DNA from: Aliishimia sp963678085
Lineage (GTDB): Bacteria; Pseudomonadota; Alphaproteobacteria; Rhodobacterales; Rhodobacteraceae
DNA length: 64,000 bases
Assembly: GCA_963678085.1 (NCBI GenBank)
Contig: OY782680.1
Location: forward strand, 1,550,001-1,614,000
Direction of reading: 5' to 3'
The position numbers were made by a program, and so were the translations under genes. Below the pieces are notes generated by a model that was not told the DNA's origin, did no database searches, and saw only the letters and a list, made by a program, of their open reading frames with translations. Positions 51,976 through 59,891 of this stretch are shown here, piece after piece (position 1 is the first letter of the stretch; each line of letters begins with the position of its first letter).

Positions 51976-52283
51976 AGCAGGTAAAGCGTTCCAGCTCCCA
52001 GCAGCACAGCCAGGGCCACATTCTTGGTCAAAACCCCAATCGCCAGCGCCACAGCAGCCGCCGCCATGCGCGAAACGTCAGGCTCTCCCCCAGTGGCTTG
52101 CGGCCAGACCACCAAGGGCGCAACCAGCGCAGGCAGGATCGCCACAGCTGTGTATCGCAAATGCCGCAAGATCCAAGGCGGCAAATCCCGATTTCCGATC
52201 AGTCCGAGGAAGGCAAAGCGGATGGCAAAGCTGCCAATCCCGAGCCCGATGATGATCACCCAAAGTTGCAGATCACCGCTCAT
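51972..52283 (-). CDS. azlD: Branched-chain amino acid exporter small subunit AzlD
   Basis: A 103-residue membrane protein with three to four helices (LQLWVIIIGLGIGSFAIRFA; TAVAILPALVAPLVV; VALAIGVLTKNVALAVLLGA). It is the AzlD/YgaH partner of AzlC. The start is the ATG overlapping the azlC stop (ATGA). A longer frame adds six residues. Confidence 0.9.
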   Translation of the reverse strand: MSGDLQLWVIIIGLGIGSFAIRFAFLGLIGNRDLPPWILRHLRYTAVAILPALVAPLVVWPQATGGEPDVSRMAAAAVALAIGVLTKNVALAVLLGAGTLYLL

Positions 52284-52987
52284 TTCCGCCCCTCCATCCA
52301 AAGCTCAGTGCGTGCCCCCGCGCTCATCCCGGCCAGCCCGCCTATGATGAGCCCCAGATTATAAGGCAACCCCGCGCTCAGCAGCGACACGATGATGCCC
52401 ACAAGCGCTGCCATCACATGAGCAGGGGTGCGCAGGGCCGGGCCAATCATCGCCAGAAAGGCCAGCGGCATAATGAAATCAATCCCCCAGGTTTCCGGCA
52501 CGGCCCTGCCAATCGCTGCGCCCACCCAGGTAAAGATGTACCAAAGCGGACAGACTGGCGCGACCGTGCCCATAAAATAGGCATATTTCTGCGCCAGGCT
52601 CATTTCGGGGCGCTCTTCGAACTTCAAATTCGACAGCGCATAGGCCTGGTCAACTAGGAAATAGGCCGCAATGATCCGCCGCCCCAGCGAGGCCGCGCCC
52701 AAATGCGGGGTCAGGGCCGCCGAATACATCGCCATACGCAAATTCACCGCCAAAGCTGAGGCCAGGATGATCACCGTCGGCGCATTCTCTTCCATCAATT
52801 GCAAGGCCGTAAACTGCGCCGCACCCGCAATGACCACCACAGAAAAGGCAAGGGTTTCAAAGACATTCAGCCCCGCCTCTGTTGCCAAAACCCCAAAGAG
52901 CAAGGCAAAGGGCGCCGCCACAGTGATGAAGGGCAGCGCGTCGCGAAACCCGGCCCAAAAGGCCGATTTGGGACTGGTGTATGTCAC
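52280..52987 (-). CDS. azlC: Branched-chain amino acid exporter large subunit AzlC
   Basis: A 235-residue AzlC/YgaZ permease with about seven helices. Seen: GFRDALPFITVAAPFALLFG, VIAGAAQFTALQLM, NLRMAMYSAALTPHLG and FLVDQAYAL. With AzlD it exports branched-chain amino acids or analogues. GTG start after AGGAGCTCTC. It is divergent from fdhD. Confidence 0.93.
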   Translation of the reverse strand: MTYTSPKSAFWAGFRDALPFITVAAPFALLFGVLATEAGLNVFETLAFSVVVIAGAAQFTALQLMEENAPTVIILASALAVNLRMAMYSAALTPHLGAASLGRRIIAAYFLVDQAYALSNLKFEERPEMSLAQKYAYFMGTVAPVCPLWYIFTWVGAAIGRAVPETWGIDFIMPLAFLAMIGPALRTPAHVMAALVGIIVSLLSAGLPYNLGLIIGGLAGMSAGARTELWMEGRK

Positions 52988-53034
52988 GAGAGCTCCTATG
53001 TTGCGAAGGGGACGTTAGAGCGCGCGCAAAGGGG

Positions 53035-53916
53035 ATGCAATTGGCGAAACTTGAGCTGACAGATTATCTGATTGCCCCGGATCCGCAGGCCGGGCGGCTT
53101 ACGCGGGCGGTGCTTGGGCAGGATCAGACCGGGGCTGAGGTGAGCTTACCGGTGATCGAGGAGCGACCGCTCACGATTTATCTCAACTCCCAAGAGATCG
53201 TGACCGCCATGACCATTGGCGATTACCCCGAATATCTCGCGCTCGGCTTTCTACGCAATCAGGGCATGTTGAAACCGGACGATCAGGTCACGGGCATTGA
53301 TTATGATGAAGAGCTAGAGGTCGTGGTGGTGCGCACCGCCCATGAAACCTCCCATGAGGAGAAGCTGAAAAAGAAAACCCGCACCTCGGGCTGCGCGGTG
53401 GGTACGGTGTTTGGTGATATGATGGAGGGGCTTGAGGATGTGCGCCTGCCCAGGGTCGAGCTGCGCGCCTCTTGGCTTTATGGCTTGAGCAATACGATCA
53501 ACCGCACCCCGAGCCTGTACCTAGAGGCGGGCGCGATTCACGGCACGGTGCTGTGTCATCAGGATCGCCCGCTGGTCTATATGGAGGATGTGGGCCGCCA
53601 CAACGCCGTAGACAAAATCGCGGGCTGGATGTGGCAAACCGGGGCGGACCCTGGCGACAAAATCCTCTACACAACCGGGCGGCTGACCTCGGAAATGGTG
53701 ATCAAATGCGCGCTGATGGGCGTCCCGGTGCTGGTCTCGCGCTCTGGCTTCACCGCCTGGGGCGTAGACATCGCCCGCCAAGTGGGCCTGACGCTGATTG
53801 GCCGCATGCGCGGGGAACGCTATACCTGCCTGTCCGGGCAAGAGCGCCTGATCCGCGACGAAGATCCAAGCGCGGAACGCGGAGAAGAACGCAAACACTG
53901 GCGAAAGGGAGCCTAA
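53035..53916 (+). CDS. fdhD: Formate dehydrogenase accessory sulfurtransferase FdhD
   Basis: A 293-residue FdhD, which sulfurates the molybdenum cofactor for formate dehydrogenase. Seen: EERPLTIYLNSQEIVTAMTI (~42), TRTSGCAVGTVFGD (~118) and GRHNAVDKIAGW (~200), TTGRLTSEMVIKCALMGVP. The E. coli CxxC motif is reduced to one cysteine (GCAVG). The start is uncertain: ATG 53035 abuts AAAGGGG, and TTG 53041 is at a better distance. The first gene of a molybdenum-cofactor block. Confidence 0.92.
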   Translation: MQLAKLELTDYLIAPDPQAGRLTRAVLGQDQTGAEVSLPVIEERPLTIYLNSQEIVTAMTIGDYPEYLALGFLRNQGMLKPDDQVTGIDYDEELEVVVVRTAHETSHEEKLKKKTRTSGCAVGTVFGDMMEGLEDVRLPRVELRASWLYGLSNTINRTPSLYLEAGAIHGTVLCHQDRPLVYMEDVGRHNAVDKIAGWMWQTGADPGDKILYTTGRLTSEMVIKCALMGVPVLVSRSGFTAWGVDIARQVGLTLIGRMRGERYTCLSGQERLIRDEDPSAERGEERKHWRKGA

Positions 53917-53917
53917 A

Positions 53918-54460
53918 TTGACGTTCGAATATACGTTGAACCAAGAGATGGACAGTAAACTAATGGCAAGGGCCATCCGCTGCCATCGCGGTGCAAATTG
54001 GAAGGGGCTTGTTAGATTTCCGGTTTATGTAGCATTACGGGTCTTAAGCGCAATCGTGATGCTATTTGGCAGTTCTCTACTTGCGGCTCTAGCGCTACTT
54101 CAGCTGATGGATAGGCAAACCAGCATTACGGCAGCGCCCATTCTGGGAGCGGTTATTACAATTGTATTACTGCTCGGTAGTAATTCTTCTTTCGCAAAGG
54201 GGCTGGCAGTATCGACCCTAACGTCACCAATGTATCGTGTTCCCATAACATACAGTTTTGACGCAAATTATCTAACCATGCGAACAGAGACAGCGGAGTG
54301 GACGATAAAGTGGGAAGCTATTGAAAGTGTGCGTGTGGACCATAAGGTTTTCACAGCAAATACCAAATTTCATGCATGCGTTATGCCAATGAGTATTGTT
54401 CCCGAGGATGAACGCGCGAGCTTTGTTGCAAGGGTGAAAGAGTGGAGCAAACAAACGTGA
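53918..54460 (+). CDS. YcxB-like membrane protein of unknown function
   Basis: A 180-residue protein with two adjacent membrane helices (VLSAIVMLFGSSLLAALALL and ILGAVITIVLLLGSN, residues ~42-90). A C-terminal PH-like segment follows (ITYSFDANYLTMRTETAEWT, IKWEAIESVRVDHKVF). This resembles YcxB-like proteins. TTG start after AAAGGGAG, two bases from the fdhD stop; overlaps mobA (GTGA). It is richer in A+T than the flanking genes, and its link to molybdenum cofactor synthesis is unknown. Confidence 0.65.
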   Translation: MTFEYTLNQEMDSKLMARAIRCHRGANWKGLVRFPVYVALRVLSAIVMLFGSSLLAALALLQLMDRQTSITAAPILGAVITIVLLLGSNSSFAKGLAVSTLTSPMYRVPITYSFDANYLTMRTETAEWTIKWEAIESVRVDHKVFTANTKFHACVMPMSIVPEDERASFVARVKEWSKQT

Positions 54461-55053
54461 CCCCTCCCCTTGGAATAATTCTCGCTGGCGGGCAGGCGCG
54501 GCGGATGGGGGGGGGTGATAAGGGGATGATTTCTCTTAAGGGCCGCACCCTGCTTGACCGCGTGATAGATCGTTTGGGCCCGCAAGTGGATCGTTTGGCG
54601 CTCAATGCCAATGGGGATCCCGCGCGGTTTTTGGAATATGGGCTACCGGTGATTTCTGACACGTTGCCCGATCATCCCGGCCCTTTGGCGGGCGTTTTGG
54701 CGGGCATGCATTATGGGGCCGCGCAGGGCTATAGCCATATCGTGACCGCCGCTGCCGATACCCCGTTTTTCCCTGATGATATGGTGCAGCGTCTGCAAAG
54801 CGCCGCGCAAAAGGCCTCCACCCCCATCGCTTTAGCAGCTACGTCTGAGGGCGGGCGCGTCAATCGCCATCCCACCTTTGGGCTCTGGCCAGTCTCGTTG
54901 CGCGTCGATCTTGAGGCGGCATTGTCGGGTGGTCTGCGTAAAATCGTTCTTTGGACCGACAAGCACGGAGCGGCCAGTGCGCATTTCAAGGATGATGCGT
55001 TTTTCAATATCAACACGCCCGAGGATCTCAGGGCGGCGGAGGATATGTGTTGA
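54457..55053 (+). CDS. mobA: Molybdenum cofactor guanylyltransferase MobA
   Basis: A 198-residue nucleotidyltransferase that adds GMP to molybdopterin. Seen: IILAGGQARRMGGGDKGM (~6-23), the GPLAGVLAGM loop (~72) and AAADTPFFPDD (~92). The start is GTG 54457, overlapping the previous stop; GTG 54442 is possible. It overlaps mobB. Confidence 0.94.
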   Translation: MTPPLGIILAGGQARRMGGGDKGMISLKGRTLLDRVIDRLGPQVDRLALNANGDPARFLEYGLPVISDTLPDHPGPLAGVLAGMHYGAAQGYSHIVTAAADTPFFPDDMVQRLQSAAQKASTPIALAATSEGGRVNRHPTFGLWPVSLRVDLEAALSGGLRKIVLWTDKHGAASAHFKDDAFFNINTPEDLRAAEDMC

Positions 55054-55547
55054 AAATCTGGGGCATCACGGGCTGGAAAAACACGGGCAAGACGGGTCTG
55101 ACGGAGCGACTTGTGGCAGAGTTCACAGCGCGCGGGCTCAAGGTCTCGACCATCAAGCACGCTCACCACAATGCGGATATGGATATCCCCGGCACCGACA
55201 GCTATCGTCACCGCGCAGCCGGGGCCGGGGAGGTGATCCTGGCAAGCCCGGCCCGTGTGGCCCTGATGCAAGAGCTGCGCGGCGCGCCCGAGCCCGGCCT
55301 TGACGATCTGCTCGCCCGGCTCAGCCCGTGTGATTTGGTGCTGATCGAGGGCTATAAATCCGCCCCCCACCCCAAGATCGAAACCCACCGCACTGAGGCG
55401 GGTCGCGAGCTGCGCGCTCCTGATGATCCGACAATTCACGCGGTGGCCAGCGATATGGCGCTGACCCTGGATCGGCCCGTTTTCGATCTGAACGCCACCG
55501 CGCAAATCGCTGATTTCATTTGGCAAAGCCTGGGACGGGATACGTGA
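55047..55547 (+). CDS. mobB: Molybdopterin-guanine dinucleotide adapter MobB
   Basis: A 166-residue P-loop GTPase: IWGITGWKNTGKTGLTERLV (Walker A ~6-18), VSTIKHAHHNADMD and DLVLIEGYKSAPHPKIE. It assists MobA. Start GTG 55047 or TTG 55050, preceded by GGAGGAT within the end of mobA. The stop overlaps the moeA start. Confidence 0.93.
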   Translation: MLKIWGITGWKNTGKTGLTERLVAEFTARGLKVSTIKHAHHNADMDIPGTDSYRHRAAGAGEVILASPARVALMQELRGAPEPGLDDLLARLSPCDLVLIEGYKSAPHPKIETHRTEAGRELRAPDDPTIHAVASDMALTLDRPVFDLNATAQIADFIWQSLGRDT

Positions 55548-56812
55548 TGCGCCATCGGCCCGCGCTCTCGCCTCCTCCCATGCGCAATGATTGCTTTGCG
55601 CTGCCTGCCGGTGTGGATTGGATCCCGGTTGAAACGGCGCTGGCGCATCTGAAATCTGCCGTGAGCGTGCAAAGCGGCGTGGAGACACTGCCCTTGGTGC
55701 GCGCGCGTGGGCGGATCTTGGCGCAGGATGTTCAAGCGCTGACCTCCCATCCTCCCCATGCCAATACGGCTGTGGATGGGTATGGCTTTGCAGGCGGGCG
55801 CGGGGAGGGCGTGCACCATCTTCCCTTGGCTAATGCGCGCGCAGCGGCGGGGCAGGCCCCCAAAGCGCTGCCCCAAGGTCACGCAATGCGCATTCTCACG
55901 GGCGCGGTGCTCCCCCAGGGCGTTGATACCGTCGTGCTGCAAGAAGATGTCACAACGGACGGGCAGCACATCGCCTTTCAGGGGCCGATCAAACGGGGTT
56001 CGAACACGCGCCGCGCTGGCGAAGATGTGATTGCGGGTGATGTGATTTTGACCGAGGGGCGGCTCATAACTCCGGCTGACCTCGGCCTTGCGGCAACTGT
56101 GGGGCTCGGCACGCTGCCCATGCGCAAACAGCTGCGGGTCGGCGTTCTGTCAACCGGCGAAGAGCTGGTGCAGGCAGGCGGCAAAACCCGTCCCGGTCAA
56201 ATCTACGATGCAAATCGCCCGATGCTCTTGTCGATGATCGAGGCTTGGGGGATGCGCGCGGTTGATCTTGGACATGTAGGCGATGATCGCAGCGACCTGC
56301 GCGCTCGGTTCAATCAGGCCGCCGCGCAATGTGATGTTATCATCACCAGCGGCGGGGCCTCTGCGGGCGACGAAGATCATGTCTCTGCCCTGCTCTGCGA
56401 AACCGGCTCCATGCAGCTTTGGCGCATCGCGGTGAAACCGGGTCGCCCCTTGGCGCTGGGGATGTGGCAGGGCGCCCCTGTGTTCGGTTTGCCAGGAAAC
56501 CCCGTGGCTGCCTTTGTCTGCACGCTGATCTTTGCGCGCCCTGCGCTTATGACGATGGCTGGGGCGGGCTGGCTAGAGCCCGAGCCGCTGATGCTGCCCG
56601 CCGCATTTGCCAAAAACAAAAAGCCGGGGCGGCGCGAATATTTGCGTGCGCGTCTGGACGGGGGCCGCGTGCAGCGCTTTACCTCTGAGGGCTCGGGGCG
56701 CATCTCTGGGCTGTCTTGGGCCACGGGTCTGGTCGAGTTGCCCCATGAGGGCGCGATCATAAATGAGGGTGACTTGGTGCGCTATTTGCCCTTCGCTGGG
56801 TTCGGACTTTAG
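55547..56812 (+). CDS. moeA: Molybdopterin molybdenumtransferase MoeA
   Basis: A 421-residue MoeA inserting molybdate into adenylated molybdopterin. Seen: NTAVDGYGFA (~75, usual SAMDGYA), MRILTGAVLPQGVDTVV (~115), GRRGAVGST-like VLSTGEELV (~205), TSGGASAGDEDHV (~270) and FGLPGNPVAAFVCTLIF (~315). The start ATG overlaps the mobB stop (TGATG). The last gene of fdhD-X-mobA-mobB-moeA. Confidence 0.94.
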   Translation: MRHRPALSPPPMRNDCFALPAGVDWIPVETALAHLKSAVSVQSGVETLPLVRARGRILAQDVQALTSHPPHANTAVDGYGFAGGRGEGVHHLPLANARAAAGQAPKALPQGHAMRILTGAVLPQGVDTVVLQEDVTTDGQHIAFQGPIKRGSNTRRAGEDVIAGDVILTEGRLITPADLGLAATVGLGTLPMRKQLRVGVLSTGEELVQAGGKTRPGQIYDANRPMLLSMIEAWGMRAVDLGHVGDDRSDLRARFNQAAAQCDVIITSGGASAGDEDHVSALLCETGSMQLWRIAVKPGRPLALGMWQGAPVFGLPGNPVAAFVCTLIFARPALMTMAGAGWLEPEPLMLPAAFAKNKKPGRREYLRARLDGGRVQRFTSEGSGRISGLSWATGLVELPHEGAIINEGDLVRYLPFAGFGL

Positions 56813-56882
56813 CCGATTTGGGCGCGTTTTCGCAGAGCTAAGAGCTATTTGCACGATATCCCCTTGCAATTTCCTGCATCAA

Positions 56883-56894
56883 TGTAACATTACA
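56883..56894. promoter_or_regulatory. Short palindrome upstream of greA
   Basis: TGTAA-CA-TTACA, 64 bases before the greA start codon. No regulator can be named. Confidence 0.25.
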
Positions 56895-56957
56895 CGCTAT
56901 GGTGTACCCAGCCCAAAGTGAGCCCGAAGGCTTGGGCAAGAGACGAGATCGAGGTTC

Positions 56958-57428
56958 ATGGAAAAGATACCAATGACAAAGCGCGGCCATGCCGCCTTGG
57001 AGGCAGAACTCAAGCAGCTCAAAACGCAAGAGCGGCCTGCGATTATTCAAGCCATTGCGGATGCGCGCGAGCTTGGGGATTTGAAAGAGAATGCCGAGTA
57101 TCATTCCGCCCGCGAAAAGCAGGGCTTCATTGAGGGGCGCATTCAAGAGATTGAGTCGGTTTTGGGGCTGGCCGAGGTTATTGATCCCAGCACGCTTTCT
57201 GGCACCGTGAAATTTGGCGCGACCGTGCAGATCGTCGATGAAGACACTGACGAGGAAAAGACTTGGCAAATCGTTGGCGAGCATGAAGCGAATGTGGAGG
57301 CGGGGCTCTTGAATGTGAAATCGCCCATTGCCCGTGCGCTAATTGGTAAAGAAGAAGGCGATAGTGTTGAGGTCCGCACACCCGGCGGGGTGCGGGGCTA
57401 TGAAATTCTTTCGATCACCTACGCCTGA
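56958..57428 (+). CDS. greA: Transcription elongation factor GreA
   Basis: A 156-residue Gre factor. N-terminal coiled coil with the acidic tip DARELGDLKENAEYHSARE (~36-54) that enters the RNA polymerase secondary channel, and a C-terminal FKBP-like domain (TVQIVDEDTDEE, SPIARALIGKEEGDSVEV). It rescues backtracked polymerase by promoting transcript cleavage. Length is standard. Confidence 0.97.
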   Translation: MEKIPMTKRGHAALEAELKQLKTQERPAIIQAIADARELGDLKENAEYHSAREKQGFIEGRIQEIESVLGLAEVIDPSTLSGTVKFGATVQIVDEDTDEEKTWQIVGEHEANVEAGLLNVKSPIARALIGKEEGDSVEVRTPGGVRGYEILSITYA

Positions 57429-57437
57429 GGCGCTGAG

Positions 57438-58397
57438 ATGACACAGCCTCCACCCGTGAAACCGGGGCTTGCGCTTGCCGATTGGATTGCTTTGATCCTG
57501 ACCGTGATTTGGCTGGGCGGCGTGTTGGGGCTTTCGCAGATGGGCTTTGCGGCCTCCGGCGCTGATCGGGCGGCTTGGACCTTTGCCGGGCTTGCGGTTG
57601 TTGTGCCTGTGGCGCTGATCTGGATGGTTGCGCAATTGGCGAAAACCGCTGCGGTGATCCGGCGTGATAGCCAAGAGGTGCAGCGCACGCTTGAGGGGCT
57701 CAAGCAAGCCTATCTGGCCCAATCACAGGCTGCGGCGGCGCAACCAGACACGCGCATTGCCGAGAAATTGGAAGAGATCGCAGCTGCCACGCGAAAGACG
57801 GAAACTGCGCTGGCGATGTTCTCGACAACACGGCGTGAGGGCACCGCGCAACTGAGCCCCGCGCCTGACGTAGCCGAAGACCAGCCGGCGCTTGCTTTGG
57901 ATCTGACGAGCACCGCAGATGGGCCCGAGCTGTCCAATGACGACTTTATCCGCGCGCTGCATTTCCCCGAAAACGAGAATGATAGTGAGGGCTTTAACGC
58001 CCTGCGCCGGGCCTTGCAGGATCATCAAACCGGCCAGCTTGTGACCGCCGCCCAGGATATTTTGACGCTGTTGAGTGAAGAGAGCGTTTACATGGATGAT
58101 CTCAAACCGGATCGCGCCCGCCCAGAGGTCTGGCGTAGCTTTGCCCAAGGGGCGCGGGGGAAAGAGGTTGCGGCTTTGGGCGGGATCAGAGAGCGCGAGT
58201 CCCTCGCCATTACCTCTGCCCGCATGAAACAAGACCCGATTTTCCGCGACACCGCGCATCACTTTCTGCGCCGTTTTGATAAGGCGTTCTCGGCCTTTGA
58301 GCCCAATGCCACCGATAGCGAGATCAATGCCGCCGCCGACACCCGCTCTGCCCGCGCCTTTATGCTCTTGGGCCGTGTGGCCGGTACGTTTGATTAA
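57438..58397 (+). CDS. Conserved membrane protein of unknown function
   Basis: A 319-residue protein with two N-terminal membrane helices (WIALILTVIWLGGVLGLSQM ~18-37; FAGLAVVVPVALIWMVAQLA ~48-68). A coiled coil follows (~72-130) and then a soluble helical domain (FIRALHFPENENDSEGFNAL; LLSEESVYMDDLKPDRARPE; HHFLRRFDKAFSAFEPNATD). This layout is familiar from Rhodobacteraceae hypothetical proteins. GAGGCGCTGAG precedes the ATG, 10 bases after greA, so it is probably cotranscribed with it. Confidence 0.75.
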   Translation: MTQPPPVKPGLALADWIALILTVIWLGGVLGLSQMGFAASGADRAAWTFAGLAVVVPVALIWMVAQLAKTAAVIRRDSQEVQRTLEGLKQAYLAQSQAAAAQPDTRIAEKLEEIAAATRKTETALAMFSTTRREGTAQLSPAPDVAEDQPALALDLTSTADGPELSNDDFIRALHFPENENDSEGFNALRRALQDHQTGQLVTAAQDILTLLSEESVYMDDLKPDRARPEVWRSFAQGARGKEVAALGGIRERESLAITSARMKQDPIFRDTAHHFLRRFDKAFSAFEPNATDSEINAAADTRSARAFMLLGRVAGTFD

Positions 58398-58466
58398 CTT
58401 ATGCCAAGCACATGATTTTATCCAAGCAGGACGTGCCCCAGCCTCGGTGGCTGTTTCGCAACCCGG

Positions 58467-58527
58467 CCCGCCCCTTTCATTTGGCCAATAAATACCTTGC
58501 GGGGGTGTGGGGGTGCAAAACCCCCAC
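58467..58527 (-). repeat. Dispersed intergenic element, copy 4
   Basis: The compact form: CCCCTTTCATTTGGCC, AATAAATACC, TTGCGGGGGTGTGGGGG, TGCAAAACCCCCAC. It lies between convergent genes and ends 14 bases from the purD stop. Confidence 0.88.
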
Positions 58528-58540
58528 TAAGCAGTAGTCG

Positions 58541-59809
58541 TCACGTGGCTAAAGCCCGCCAACCGATATCGTCGCGGTAAAACCCTTCGGGCCAGTCCAC
58601 TCCTTCGATAAGCGCATAGGCGCGCGCTTGGGCCTCTTTCAGGGTGGCTCCGCGCGCCGTGGCATTCAGAACGCGGCCCCCTTGTGCGGTGATCTGCCCC
58701 TCTGCCCCGGACGTGCCGGCATGGAACATCTGGTGAAAGCTATCCTCTGGCAGCGCCTCTAGCCCCTTGATCACACTGCCTTTCTCATATTCTCCTGGAT
58801 AGCCCTTGGCGGCCATAACCACCGTAAGCGCATGATCATCGCTCCAGTTGACACGCGCCTCAGATAGTCGCCCCTCAGCGGTGGCCTGCATCAGATCCAG
58901 CGCCTGCGCGCCAAGTCGCATCATCAGAACCTGGCATTCTGGATCGCCAAAGCGCACATTATATTCCACCAGCCGCGCGCGCCCGTTTTCGATCATGAGC
59001 CCCGCATAAAGCACGCCTTGATAGGGCATACCGCGCCGGACCATCTCGGCCATGGTCGGCTTGATGATCTCTTCCAGCGCCTGGGTGGCAATGGCATCGC
59101 TCAGCACCGGCGCGGGGGAATAAGCCCCCATCCCGCCCGTGTTCGGCCCCGTATCGCCCACCCCGACGCGCTTGTGGTCTTGCGCCGTGCCAATGGGCAG
59201 CACATCGGTGCCATCAACGAGGACAAAAAATGAGGCCTCTTCGCCCGCCATAAACTCTTCGATCACCACCTCAGCGCCCGCCCCGCCAAAGGCTCCGCCA
59301 AACATATCGTCAACAGCCGCCAGCGCGCTTGCCTCATCCATGGCCACGATCACGCCCTTGCCCGCAGCCAGCCCATCGGCTTTGACCACAATCGGCGCGC
59401 CCTGCGCTTTGATATAGTCCTTAGCCGCGCGCGCATCGGTAAAATGACCATAGGCGGCGGTGGGGGCGTGTGCTGCCGCGCAGATTTCTTTGGTAAAGGA
59501 TTTAGACGCCTCAAGCTGCGCGGCGGCCGCCGATGGCCCAAACACCAAGATCCCCGCTGCGCGCAGCACATCCGACACACCTGCGGCCAAAGGAGCCTCT
59601 GGCCCGATAATCACAAAATCAATGCTTTGCGCTTGCACAAAATCCAGCACCGCCGCCCCGTTCTCAATGGCAAGGCTGGCACATTCTGCGATCTGCGCGA
59701 TGCCCGCATTGCCTGGGGCCACGATCAAGCGGTCACATTTGGGGTTTTGTGAAACCGCCCAGGCCAAGGCATGCTCGCGCCCGCCGCCGCCCAGTATCAA
59801 AATATTCAT
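58541..59809 (-). CDS. purD: Phosphoribosylamine-glycine ligase
   Basis: A 422-residue ATP-grasp ligase of purine synthesis. Seen: ILGGGGREHALAWAV (~4), GPEAPLAAG (~70), KADGLAAGKGV (~140), EEFMAGEEASFFVL (~180), DHKRVGVGDTGPNTGGMGAYSP (split: DHKRVGVGDTGPN, TGGMGAYSP) and EYNVRFGDPECQ (~285). The start is the ATG right after a GTG. It is divergent from xseA. Confidence 0.96.
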   Translation of the reverse strand: MNILILGGGGREHALAWAVSQNPKCDRLIVAPGNAGIAQIAECASLAIENGAAVLDFVQAQSIDFVIIGPEAPLAAGVSDVLRAAGILVFGPSAAAAQLEASKSFTKEICAAAHAPTAAYGHFTDARAAKDYIKAQGAPIVVKADGLAAGKGVIVAMDEASALAAVDDMFGGAFGGAGAEVVIEEFMAGEEASFFVLVDGTDVLPIGTAQDHKRVGVGDTGPNTGGMGAYSPAPVLSDAIATQALEEIIKPTMAEMVRRGMPYQGVLYAGLMIENGRARLVEYNVRFGDPECQVLMMRLGAQALDLMQATAEGRLSEARVNWSDDHALTVVMAAKGYPGEYEKGSVIKGLEALPEDSFHQMFHAGTSGAEGQITAQGGRVLNATARGATLKEAQARAYALIEGVDWPEGFYRDDIGWRALAT

Positions 59810-59891
59810 CACGCTGCCCCCTTGGTCTTACCTGGGGCACGTTCTATGCTGGGGCTCAGAGCAGCACAAGATGGCAGATTAGGCGCGTTTC

